Below, piece after piece: positions 8,367 to 17,018 of a stretch of DNA of 64,000 bases (position 1 is its first letter; the number at the start of each line of letters is the position of its first letter). Origin of the DNA: Aquimarina sp. Aq107 (GTDB lineage Bacteria; Bacteroidota; Bacteroidia; Flavobacteriales; Flavobacteriaceae); contig NZ_OX030782.1 in the NCBI RefSeq assembly GCF_943733665.1, positions 5,436,052 to 5,500,051 on the forward strand, given 5' to 3'. A program made the position numbers and the translations under genes. The notes under the pieces were generated by a model. The model was given only the letters and a program-made list of their open reading frames with translations, was not told the DNA's origin and did no database searches.

Positions 8367-11300
8367 TTAAGCAATTTCGTGCTCATAATAAGTGGATGCA
8401 TCTTGTAATAACAAATCTAGGTATTCATTTTCCTTTGCCAGACGTTGTTCATCCCAATGTAAATATTTTATAAGATCTTCTTGTACTAATGATCGATATC
8501 GACGAACACTATTAATATCAAAATAGAGTCTACCGGTTCGTCGCACAAAAAAATCTGCCAAACCGTTTATCATCTCATGATGTACGCCATACCAGACTTC
8601 TGATCGTATTAATTTTTCTTCAATAGAATCGTTTAGAAAGTAACCAACTTTATCAATAATAGTATTAGCTTGTTTACCATATGTAGTGGCTAAATACCAT
8701 CCGTAGTATTCATCCTGTATATTTAGATCTTTTAGCTGTTGATTAATTTGTAGAAGATATTTTTCCACTTCTTCAGTATCTTTTAATGGATCATTAGTAA
8801 GTGGTATATTTTGTGTATGTGATTTTGAGAATTGTTCTCTTTTTTTGGAGCTCATTGTTTTAAGAACTGCATCAATAACACGTTGCGCCATTTTACGATA
8901 CCCTGTTAATTTTCCTCCAGCTATTGAAATCAATCCTGTTTTAGAAATAAATATCTCATCTTTTCTGGATAATTCTGAAGGGTCTTTGCCGTCTTCGTGT
9001 ATCAGTGGTCGCAGTCCAGCCCAGTTAGACTCTATGTGATCTATTGTGAGTTGCACAGAAGGGAACATATTATTAACCGCGTCTAATAAGTATTGAGCAT
9101 CTTCTTGTGTAGCTACTACCCGGTTTAAATTAGCCTTGTAGTTGGTATCCGTAGTTCCTACATATGTTGCGCGACCTCTGGGGATAGCAAAAATCATTCT
9201 TCCATCGGATACATCAAAATAGATAGATTGTGTAAGAGGAAATTGATCTCTTGAAAAAACAATGTGCACTCCTTTAGTTAGGTGCAGATACTTGTTGTTC
9301 ATTGAGTGATCTTTTTCTCTTAATAAATCCACCCAAGGACCTGCTGCAGAAACATAGTTTCTGGATTTTATAGTTATTTTTTTATTCGAATTATATTCTA
9401 AACACTCTAAACTTTTTATTTTTCCTTCAGTATCATAGTTAAAGGTTGTCATTTCGCAATAATTGATGATGTTTGCTCCATATGAAGCTGCTTTTTTAAG
9501 AAGCTCTACGGTAAGTCTCGCATCATCTGTACGATATTCTGCATAATAACCACCTCCAGTAAGTCCATTTTTATTTAATAAAGGTTCCTTGGCAATTGTT
9601 TCTTCAATACTTAGCATTTTTCGTTTGTCATCTCCTTCTACATTTGCTAAAAAATCATATACTTTTAATCCAATCGCAGTCATCATCTTTCCATACGTAC
9701 CACCTTCTATTAATGGCAATAACATTTTTTCTGGAACGACTAAATGGGGGGCAAGTTTATGAACCATAGCACGCTCACTTCCTGATTCTTTTACCAAACC
9801 TATTTCCATTTGTTTTAGATATCGTAGTCCACCGTGAATCAGTTTTGTAGACTTATTACTGGTTCCGGATGCAAAATCGTTTTTTTCTACCAGGCATACT
9901 TTTAAGCCTCTCGAAGCTGCGTCTAAAGCAATTCCGGCTCCGGTCACACCACCACCAATAATAAAGAGATCATATTTGGTAGTTTGTGCTTTTTGTAATT
10001 GTATGTGTCGGTCTAGAATAGAAAAACGTATAGGACCTTGTTCTTTTACAGATAGCATTTTTGCATTGGTAGATTTTGTGCGTTCTACTGCGTCCTTCCA
10101 TCCACTATATTTTCTACTTCTTTCGTGTTCATTAATCTGGGGTTTAAACTTAGTATCGACAATTCTAATTCTGGAAATGTCTTTTTTAGTCCAAACCCCA
10201 GCTTTTATTCCTGCCAGGAATGCAGCACCAAGTGCTGTAACTTCTAACATTGCTGGTCGATCAACCTCTACATTGAGGATGTCAGCCTGAAATTGCATCA
10301 AATAGTTGTTAGCAGATGCGCCTCCATCTACTTTAAGTTCTTTCATTAGCTTACCACTATCTTCGACCATAGCATCTAATACATCACGAGTTTGGTAGGC
10401 TAAGGCATCTACAGTAGCTTTTATAATTTCATTTTTACCGGAATCCAATGTTAGTCCATATATTGCTCCTTTAGCATTCATGTCCCAATAAGGAGCTCCA
10501 AGACCGGCAAAAGCAGGAACAACGTACAAACCTTTAGAAGAGGGAGTAGATATACAGATCTCTTCTGTTTCAGAAGCTTTAGAAATGACTTGCAATTTAT
10601 CACGAAGCCATTGTACAGAAGCACCCCCTACGAAAACACTACCTTCGAGCGCATATTTGATATTATCTTCAGGAAGACTACAACATAAAGTTGTTAATAA
10701 GCCATTCTTAGAATGGTAGGCTTTTTTTCCTGTATTTAATAATAAAAAACAGCCTGTGCCATAGGTGTTTTTAGCAATTCCTGATTTATAACCACCTTGG
10801 CCAAATAAAGATGCTTGTTGATCTCCGGCAACTCCATATATCGGAATCTCTTTTCCTTGATAAGAAATATTTCCAAAGTCTGATGATGAATATTGAACTT
10901 TGGGTAACATTTCCTTAGGAATGTCTAATGCATTTAACATAGTTTCATCCCATTCTAATCGTATGATATTATATAACATTGTTCGAGATGCGTTGGAATG
11001 ATCCGTCACATGTCTTGATCCATTTGTAAATTTCCAAATTAGCCAGGTATCAATTGTACCAAATAGCAGATCTCCTTTGTTAGCTTTTTCTCTTGCCCCT
11101 TCTACATTGTCTAGAATCCATTTTAATTTTGTGCCAGAAAAATAAGAGTCAATTACCAAACCGGTGTTCTTAGAAACATAATCTTCTAAACCAATAGACT
11201 TAAGATTTTTACAAATGTTAGAAGTTCTTTTGTCTAACCAAACAATAGCGTTATGTACTGGTTTCCCTGTAGTTTTATCCCAAACAACTGTTGTCTCTCT

Positions 11301-11546
11301 TTGATTGGTGATTCCAACACCAGCGATTTGATCAATACTTATTTTAGATGTAGCTAATACTTCTTCAAAAACGTTTTTTTGATGTTGAAAAATTTCTTCA
11401 GGATCATGTTCTACCCATCCAGATTGAGGATAATGTTGTGTTAGTTCTTTTTGAGAGATGCCACAAATACTGCCATTATTATCAAAAATAATAGCTCTAG
11501 TACTAGTTGTTCCTTGATCAAATGCAATGATATATTTTTTATCCAT
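8367..11546 (-). CDS. Fused glycerol kinase / glycerol-3-phosphate dehydrogenase
   Basis: One uninterrupted 1059-residue frame joins two complete enzymes. Residues 1-496 are a full-length FGGY-family glycerol kinase, with the phosphate-binding FDQGTTSTRA near residue 9 and the normal family end WKDAVERT. Residues 497-1059 are a full-length FAD-dependent GlpD, with the dinucleotide motif GGGVTGAG at 531-538, a substrate-domain WAGLRPL, and a C-terminal helical domain. Together they would convert glycerol to dihydroxyacetone phosphate and pass electrons to the quinone pool. No stop separates the halves; an in-frame ATG (complement of 10056-10058, residue 497) marks the old GlpD start and might still be used. 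No aquaporin glpF lies nearby. I know of no such fusion, so the junction should be verified. Confidence 0.88.
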   Translation of the reverse strand: MDKKYIIAFDQGTTSTRAIIFDNNGSICGISQKELTQHYPQSGWVEHDPEEIFQHQKNVFEEVLATSKISIDQIAGVGITNQRETTVVWDKTTGKPVHNAIVWLDKRTSNICKNLKSIGLEDYVSKNTGLVIDSYFSGTKLKWILDNVEGAREKANKGDLLFGTIDTWLIWKFTNGSRHVTDHSNASRTMLYNIIRLEWDETMLNALDIPKEMLPKVQYSSSDFGNISYQGKEIPIYGVAGDQQASLFGQGGYKSGIAKNTYGTGCFLLLNTGKKAYHSKNGLLTTLCCSLPEDNIKYALEGSVFVGGASVQWLRDKLQVISKASETEEICISTPSSKGLYVVPAFAGLGAPYWDMNAKGAIYGLTLDSGKNEIIKATVDALAYQTRDVLDAMVEDSGKLMKELKVDGGASANNYLMQFQADILNVEVDRPAMLEVTALGAAFLAGIKAGVWTKKDISRIRIVDTKFKPQINEHERSRKYSGWKDAVERTKSTNAKMLSVKEQGPIRFSILDRHIQLQKAQTTKYDLFIIGGGVTGAGIALDAASRGLKVCLVEKNDFASGTSNKSTKLIHGGLRYLKQMEIGLVKESGSERAMVHKLAPHLVVPEKMLLPLIEGGTYGKMMTAIGLKVYDFLANVEGDDKRKMLSIEETIAKEPLLNKNGLTGGGYYAEYRTDDARLTVELLKKAASYGANIINYCEMTTFNYDTEGKIKSLECLEYNSNKKITIKSRNYVSAAGPWVDLLREKDHSMNNKYLHLTKGVHIVFSRDQFPLTQSIYFDVSDGRMIFAIPRGRATYVGTTDTNYKANLNRVVATQEDAQYLLDAVNNMFPSVQLTIDHIESNWAGLRPLIHEDGKDPSELSRKDEIFISKTGLISIAGGKLTGYRKMAQRVIDAVLKTMSSKKREQFSKSHTQNIPLTNDPLKDTEEVEKYLLQINQQLKDLNIQDEYYGWYLATTYGKQANTIIDKVGYFLNDSIEEKLIRSEVWYGVHHEMINGLADFFVRRTGRLYFDINSVRRYRSLVQEDLIKYLHWDEQRLAKENEYLDLLLQDASTYYEHEIA

Positions 11547-11600
11547 CAGTGATAGTTGACTTTATTTTTATATACTTTCTTGGTTGATGATTTCTTTGTG

Positions 11601-11634
11601 ATCTTCTAAAAAAACAATGTTATTTTTAGAAGAT
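11601..11634. repeat. 12-bp inverted repeat between GH36 and glpKD genes
   Basis: ATCTTCTAAAAA (11601-11612) and TTTTTAGAAGAT (11623-11634) are perfect complements around a 10-nt loop. The repeat sits in the 222-bp gap upstream of the fused glpKD gene. On the minus strand the stem is not followed by a clear T-run, so it may be an operator or RNA processing hairpin rather than a terminator. Confidence 0.5.
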
Positions 11635-11768
11635 TGGTCAATTGATTATAAATATCTGAATTATTAAAGCAATTGAAAAGATAATTACGAACTAAAAAAA
11701 ATGCAATCGTTTGTATTATTTTTTATAAGGTATATTGATGATTTTATTGATTTTTTTAATGAAATCAT

Positions 11769-13535
11769 TTAAGATCCGGTGTTTTTTTCTAATCTAATCA
11801 ATCCACAAACTGGAGCTTTTATCTGAACTACTCCAATGAGAATCATTAAGTTACATTCGTGTGTTATTTTTCCTGTACAATCGTAAGTCGTACAATGATA
11901 TGCTCCATAATTTTTATCACTGTTTAGCACAATTTTAGTAACTAATTGACCATTGATGATGTCAATTTTATTTGTAATTTCATTAAAATCAACTATATAG
12001 TTATCAAACACTCCTATAATTGTATGATCATTTAGAGAAGATTTGAGTATTGGGTAATTAGCCAAAGGTTTTTGTGGTATAAAGTTTCCTTTAAGAAAAA
12101 TCTGTGAATGGTTTCTCCAATAGTGAGTATAAAAATGTATCATAGATAATTCTTCTGATGTTGCTTCTTGTAGTAATACAGAAAGTTGTGGAACTCCAAA
12201 TAAAATATTTACCAGTTGTAATGCTTTTATTTCTAGAGGTTCCTGTTTATGATAGGTAAACATATCACTGTGTACAGCAGTATCTCCACAAATCATCTTG
12301 ATATCGGTGATACGTACGCGATTCATTAAAGAATCACCTGGGCAATCAAAAGCCCTAAACATATTTCCATATTTTCGCATGGCTGGACCGGTATATTTTT
12401 GACGAAATTCGATTACAACTTCTTGATTGATTGCGTGTAGGGAACTTATGATGTCAGTCATTAATCGATCAACAGCTAGATTTACGGAGGAATAGTCTCT
12501 TCCGTTTTCTTTGGTTAGTTTGGTGCTAGGGTATACTTTGAATTCATCAATAAAATCTAGTTTGAATCCATCAATTCCCCACATGTTTAAGGCATTTACA
12601 TATAAATTTATTAGGTATTCTCTTACTTCTGGATATCTTGGGTCAAATACGGGAGCCCAACGATGTTCTTCTGTAAGGAATTTACCTTTAAATTTTTTAT
12701 AAGCTTCTGATTTTTTACCACAAAAAGGAACAGAATACCATAAAGCTAATTTCATTCCTGTAGCGTGAATTTTGCTCACAAAATGTTTCATTTTAGGAAT
12801 TCTTTCTGGATACCAATCTCCAGTATAATCATATCCTCTATTTTCATCCTTGGTTTGCCATCCATCATCAATGATTATTAGTTCATACCCTAAATCAGAT
12901 GCAATTTTACACTCCTCAATAAGGGTTTCTATATTTAGTTTTTGATGGAACTGGTACCAAGTAGAATAAACAGGGACTTTTGCTAAATCAGGGACCGTAA
13001 CTGGGGTAAGATTTTCGAAACTTTCCCACCATTTCCCTACGTTTTTTAGAGATTCTGAAAAAGATTGATCACTTTGATCTATTCTTAGCTGTGCATTGTA
13101 ATTAGAAATTGAATGATGTCTTTCTGTAAAAAACGATATGTGACAATGGATACAGTTATCTTCTTCTCGATATAAGGCATTAAGTTTTTTGGTGTTTATT
13201 GCATCAGAACAAGCAAAGGTGATAACGTTGTTGTCGTCATGGCCAAATAATGAAATTACTGGAGAATCAACAGAAATTCTTGATTCCATATGATCCAATT
13301 CCCAATCATCCATGATTCTTTTTGCAAAATCAGTAGTAGGTTTCCAAACACCTTTGATATTAACCGCGGGAATCTTCCATTTAAAGGTTACCTTTTGAGG
13401 TGTAAATGTAGTTTTGGATGTAAAATTTATATTATATATAGTGACTCCATTTTGTTCTTCAAGTAGCGTGATGTCAACTCGAAAATCTTTGGATTCTTGT
13501 ATTACCTCGATATTATGAGTAATTACTTCTTTCAT
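11769..13535 (-). CDS. GH36-type alpha-galactosidase (melibiase), cytoplasmic
   Basis: A 588-residue glycoside hydrolase with an N-terminal beta-domain and a TIM barrel. Barrel motifs include IDDGWQ (222-227), LALWYS (263-268), and the nucleophile segment GFKLDF with candidate nucleophile Asp327. Acid/base candidates are Asp397 or Asp401 in the AFDCPGDS segment. These fit GH36/GH27-clan retaining alpha-galactosidases. There is no signal peptide or lipobox, so the substrate must be hydrolysed in the cytoplasm after import of a small molecule. It lies between the SusCD/FG-GAP genes and the fused GlpK-GlpD, which points to an alpha-galactoside that also contains glycerol. The exact substrate is unproven. 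Confidence 0.8.
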   Translation of the reverse strand: MKEVITHNIEVIQESKDFRVDITLLEEQNGVTIYNINFTSKTTFTPQKVTFKWKIPAVNIKGVWKPTTDFAKRIMDDWELDHMESRISVDSPVISLFGHDDNNVITFACSDAINTKKLNALYREEDNCIHCHISFFTERHHSISNYNAQLRIDQSDQSFSESLKNVGKWWESFENLTPVTVPDLAKVPVYSTWYQFHQKLNIETLIEECKIASDLGYELIIIDDGWQTKDENRGYDYTGDWYPERIPKMKHFVSKIHATGMKLALWYSVPFCGKKSEAYKKFKGKFLTEEHRWAPVFDPRYPEVREYLINLYVNALNMWGIDGFKLDFIDEFKVYPSTKLTKENGRDYSSVNLAVDRLMTDIISSLHAINQEVVIEFRQKYTGPAMRKYGNMFRAFDCPGDSLMNRVRITDIKMICGDTAVHSDMFTYHKQEPLEIKALQLVNILFGVPQLSVLLQEATSEELSMIHFYTHYWRNHSQIFLKGNFIPQKPLANYPILKSSLNDHTIIGVFDNYIVDFNEITNKIDIINGQLVTKIVLNSDKNYGAYHCTTYDCTGKITHECNLMILIGVVQIKAPVCGLIRLEKNTGS

Positions 13536-13564
13536 TCGTTTTTATTCTTTATTGTGCGGTAAAA

Positions 13565-16500
13565 TCAGTTTTTTGCCAAAGCATTTCTTTTTTTACTCTT
13601 TATGCGATATACCATTGCACTATCATTATTTTGTGTAGCAACAATTAACTTTTCATTATTCTTGTTTTGCATAGAAATAATATGATTGGATTGTTTGGGG
13701 ACAAGAAAACCTGTCTTATTGTTCTTTGTAGGGATAAAACCTTTTTCTGAACCTTTTAAATAGACTCCGATCATGGCATCGTGTCTGCCGTAACTTGCTT
13801 CTGCGGAATAATCATTCCCAACAATCAATACATCTTTAAAACCATCTTGATCAATATCTTCTACAAGAAAATTATTTATAGGAGATTGTTGACAAGGTTC
13901 GGGTAAAAATGTGACTTTGAAAGTATTGTTACCTATGTTTTCTGCATAAATAGATTGAAATATATGAGCGCTAAAAGTTTCTTCTTCTAAATTATTAATA
14001 TTCAACAATTCCTTAAAATTAGTTTTAGCAAATTCGTTATATGTTGGGTATTGTTTTTTCAAACTCACTAATTGTTTCATGACATCATCCCTAGTGTGAA
14101 TTGGTTGTAATGATAATCCATTCGGTGTCTTGAAGTACTGGGCTAGCAAGGGATCAATACTTCCGTTATTGTCAAAATCTTTTTTATATACATATACGGC
14201 TTGACCAAACATTGGCTTGATATATCCGTTGATACCTTGATTACCAGCAAGTATATCTTGATCACCATCATTATCAATATCTGCAAGTGTAATACTGTTC
14301 CACCAACCAGACATATTCAATGTGTTTCCTTGTTTATCTATCCATTTTATAGGAATTTCCTCTGCTTTGTTTGTGTCGATTTGATATATAGAAATTGGCA
14401 TCCACTGTCCAACTACAATAAGTTCCTTAGTTGTATTATTGTTAATATCCGCCCAAGTTGCATCTGTTACTATTCCTGATCCAGAAAATGAAATATTATT
14501 GTTTATGGAAAGATTGCCTTTTTGATTAGTGATTAAATAGCTAGGAGTAGAAAGTGGATATTTTCCTGTGAATACACCGCCTCCAACAAAAATCTTTTGT
14601 GTACTCGTATTATCAGTGTTGTTTGCTGTAATACAAGTTGTATTTGTTATGATTTTGGAAAGAGTTTTATTTTCACTTATTAAAAAAGAACCAGTTCCGT
14701 CATTAATGTATATTCTGTCTTTTAATAGTTCTTCATTATTTCCAGCATCAGTTCCACCACTACCAATGTATAGATCTTTGTCTCCATCAAAATCAATATC
14801 AATAAATAAAGCAGCTGTATCTTCGTATTTAGTGTCAAATTCCTGCTTAGGTTTATAAACACCATTTTGGTTTTCGATAAAGAGAGTGCCAGAAAAACCT
14901 TTACTACCGCCAATAAAGATTTCTTCACCTTGTTTATTGTCTACGTTTTCATTTACTATGCATGGACCCGAAGAATTAAATTGATGACTTAATAAGGATT
15001 GTTTTAGGTAGTCATTTAAGTAGTTTTCGGTATGCTTAAATGAAAAAGTAGTGGTGTCTTTTTGAAATAAAAGATCAGTTTCTTTTTTTGAAGGATTGTC
15101 AAAAGAATTTTGATGATCAATAGTAATAAGTTGATTTGATAGAATATCTTTTTTATAACTAGTAGCACCATTAGGCCAAGTTATCTTTAATGAGTCAACT
15201 TTTTCTGAAGGTACGCCAAAGTGAATAATTGGTTCTACAGAAGATAAATATCCTTTGATGGTTGATTGATATTGTGTTTGTTTGGTGCCATTGTCCCATA
15301 AGACAATTTTTGCCCCAATTCCATTTTTATTTTCAGGAGTTCCTTTTAGTTGCAAGCGTAAAAACTTCTTATTTTTTTCCGATACATGATTTTCTAGTAT
15401 AAATGCGGGACTATTTATATTGTTTATGATTAAATCTAAATCTCCATCTTGATCTAAATCTGCGTAGGCGGAGCCATTAGAGTAGGAATTTTTCTCGTGT
15501 ATCCATTGAGAAGAAACATCAGTAAATTGGGCATTACCGTTATTTTGATACATCACATTAGGTAGATGAATTCCGGGAAGTTGCTCAATTAGATTTTTTG
15601 ATTTTTCTTTTCTAGCATTTGGTGTTCCAAAGATGTTATTATGCCCAGAATAATTAATAAAATCAAGATCTGTAATGTCCTTAACGTAACCATTAGTAAT
15701 GTAAATATCTTTATTTCCATCGTTATTATAGTCTGCAATTAGTGGTGCCCAACTCCAATCAGTACTGGCAATGCCAGAAGCAAATCCAATTTCTGACGCT
15801 GGTAATATTTGATCTTTGATATGACCATTATGAATTTGAAGTGTATTATGAACATATTGTGGAGTATATCCATTTCTTTTGGATAATAAATATTTATCAT
15901 AATTGTTAGAAGCTAGCATTTTCTTCTGTCTCTGATAATCATTAGGTAACATGTCTACTACCATAATATCCGGTAATAAATCATTATTAACATCTGCCAC
16001 ATCAACTCCCATTGCATTATAGGTTTGTTTTGATAAAACTTGTTGGTTCATTTCGCTAAATCCAAGATGAATTCCGTTACTGTTTTTACCCTTATTGATG
16101 TACAAAAGGTCATTGGTAATAAAATCATTACTAACGTAGATATCGGGTAAATTATCGTTATTAAAATCATTAATAGCTACTCCTAATCCAAATCCTTTAT
16201 GAGTAATCCCCAAACTATCTGATACGTTAGAGAAAAATATTTGATTTGTATTTTCTAAAGTTTTGTTTTCTAATAAGTAATCGGATAAATATTTAGGCTG
16301 ATATTTTTTGGGTATAGGAGTATTTCGATCTCTTTTGGTATTACCATTATGAACAATATATGCATCTAAATCGCCATCTAAATCATAATCAAAAAAAACG
16401 GTTTGTTGGCTATAACTGCCATCATCTAGTCCATAGATTGAAGCTTGTTCTTCAAAATAAGGAATTCCTTGCTTACTTAAGCCTTTGTTTATAAACAATA

Positions 16501-16927
16501 GATTATTACAATCATTATTACAATTACTTCCACCAACATTAAGATAGACGTCATCCAACCCATCCGCATTTATGTCTATAACACTTACACCAGTTATCCA
16601 GGAATTTGTTTTAAAATTAGATTCGATAGAAATATCCTTAAATTTTAGATCACCTAGATTTAGATATAACTTGCTAGAGACTTGATTTCCAGTAAAAATA
16701 ATATCTGACAATCCATCTTCATTAAAATCACCAATACCTACACCACCACCATTATAGCAGTATTGAAAATCTATTACATTGATATTGTCGTTTTCGGTAA
16801 TTGTATTTTGGAAGAGAATGGTGCTGTGCGAAGATGGCACAAGAGTGAATAGAGTATCGTTTGACAGTCGTTTTTTACAACCGAAAAGTAACAGAATTAA
16901 TATGATATGAATTACATTTTTTTTCAA
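13565..16927 (-). CDS. FG-GAP/VCBS repeat lipoprotein with ASPIC/UnbV domain
   Basis: A 1120-residue exported lipoprotein with a lipobox LLLFGC (Cys17). It holds many FG-GAP/VCBS-type calcium-binding repeats of the form DFNEDGLSDI, DYNNDGNKDIY and DLDQDGDLDL, in blocks at about residues 60-510 and 660-1080. An ASPIC/UnbV domain lies at about 535-605 (GIGAKIVLW...LKITWPNG). Such proteins often accompany SusC/SusD pairs in marine Bacteroidota, and are probably surface-exposed substrate or surface-binding beta-propellers. It starts 91 bp after susD, behind a hairpin, and is followed closely by the GH36 gene. No catalytic role can be assigned. Confidence 0.85.
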   Translation of the reverse strand: MKKNVIHIILILLLFGCKKRLSNDTLFTLVPSSHSTILFQNTITENDNINVIDFQYCYNGGGVGIGDFNEDGLSDIIFTGNQVSSKLYLNLGDLKFKDISIESNFKTNSWITGVSVIDINADGLDDVYLNVGGSNCNNDCNNLLFINKGLSKQGIPYFEEQASIYGLDDGSYSQQTVFFDYDLDGDLDAYIVHNGNTKRDRNTPIPKKYQPKYLSDYLLENKTLENTNQIFFSNVSDSLGITHKGFGLGVAINDFNNDNLPDIYVSNDFITNDLLYINKGKNSNGIHLGFSEMNQQVLSKQTYNAMGVDVADVNNDLLPDIMVVDMLPNDYQRQKKMLASNNYDKYLLSKRNGYTPQYVHNTLQIHNGHIKDQILPASEIGFASGIASTDWSWAPLIADYNNDGNKDIYITNGYVKDITDLDFINYSGHNNIFGTPNARKEKSKNLIEQLPGIHLPNVMYQNNGNAQFTDVSSQWIHEKNSYSNGSAYADLDQDGDLDLIINNINSPAFILENHVSEKNKKFLRLQLKGTPENKNGIGAKIVLWDNGTKQTQYQSTIKGYLSSVEPIIHFGVPSEKVDSLKITWPNGATSYKKDILSNQLITIDHQNSFDNPSKKETDLLFQKDTTTFSFKHTENYLNDYLKQSLLSHQFNSSGPCIVNENVDNKQGEEIFIGGSKGFSGTLFIENQNGVYKPKQEFDTKYEDTAALFIDIDFDGDKDLYIGSGGTDAGNNEELLKDRIYINDGTGSFLISENKTLSKIITNTTCITANNTDNTSTQKIFVGGGVFTGKYPLSTPSYLITNQKGNLSINNNISFSGSGIVTDATWADINNNTTKELIVVGQWMPISIYQIDTNKAEEIPIKWIDKQGNTLNMSGWWNSITLADIDNDGDQDILAGNQGINGYIKPMFGQAVYVYKKDFDNNGSIDPLLAQYFKTPNGLSLQPIHTRDDVMKQLVSLKKQYPTYNEFAKTNFKELLNINNLEEETFSAHIFQSIYAENIGNNTFKVTFLPEPCQQSPINNFLVEDIDQDGFKDVLIVGNDYSAEASYGRHDAMIGVYLKGSEKGFIPTKNNKTGFLVPKQSNHIISMQNKNNEKLIVATQNNDSAMVYRIKSKKRNALAKN

Positions 16928-16950
16928 AAAGATAGTATTAGATTTTCAAG

Positions 16951-16982
16951 ACCAAGCAAACCCAAGTAAGGGTTTGCTTGGT
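16951..16982 (-). terminator. Strong hairpin after susD
   Basis: A 13-bp perfect stem (ACCAAGCAAACCC 16951-16963 / GGGTTTGCTTGGT 16970-16982) with a 6-nt loop lies between susD and the FG-GAP gene. On the minus strand it is not followed by a strong T-run. It may therefore be a partial terminator or a 3'-end stabiliser that keeps susCD mRNA more abundant than the downstream genes. Confidence 0.55.
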
Positions 16983-17018
16983 TGACTAAAACAATAAACA
17001 ACAATTAATCAGATAGGT

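Noticed and set aside
10040..10070. glpK-glpD junction as a simple frameshift artefact
   Set aside because: Both halves are in the same frame and meet at their natural family ends, so no indel is needed to explain it. A substituted stop codon remains possible and should be checked in reads.
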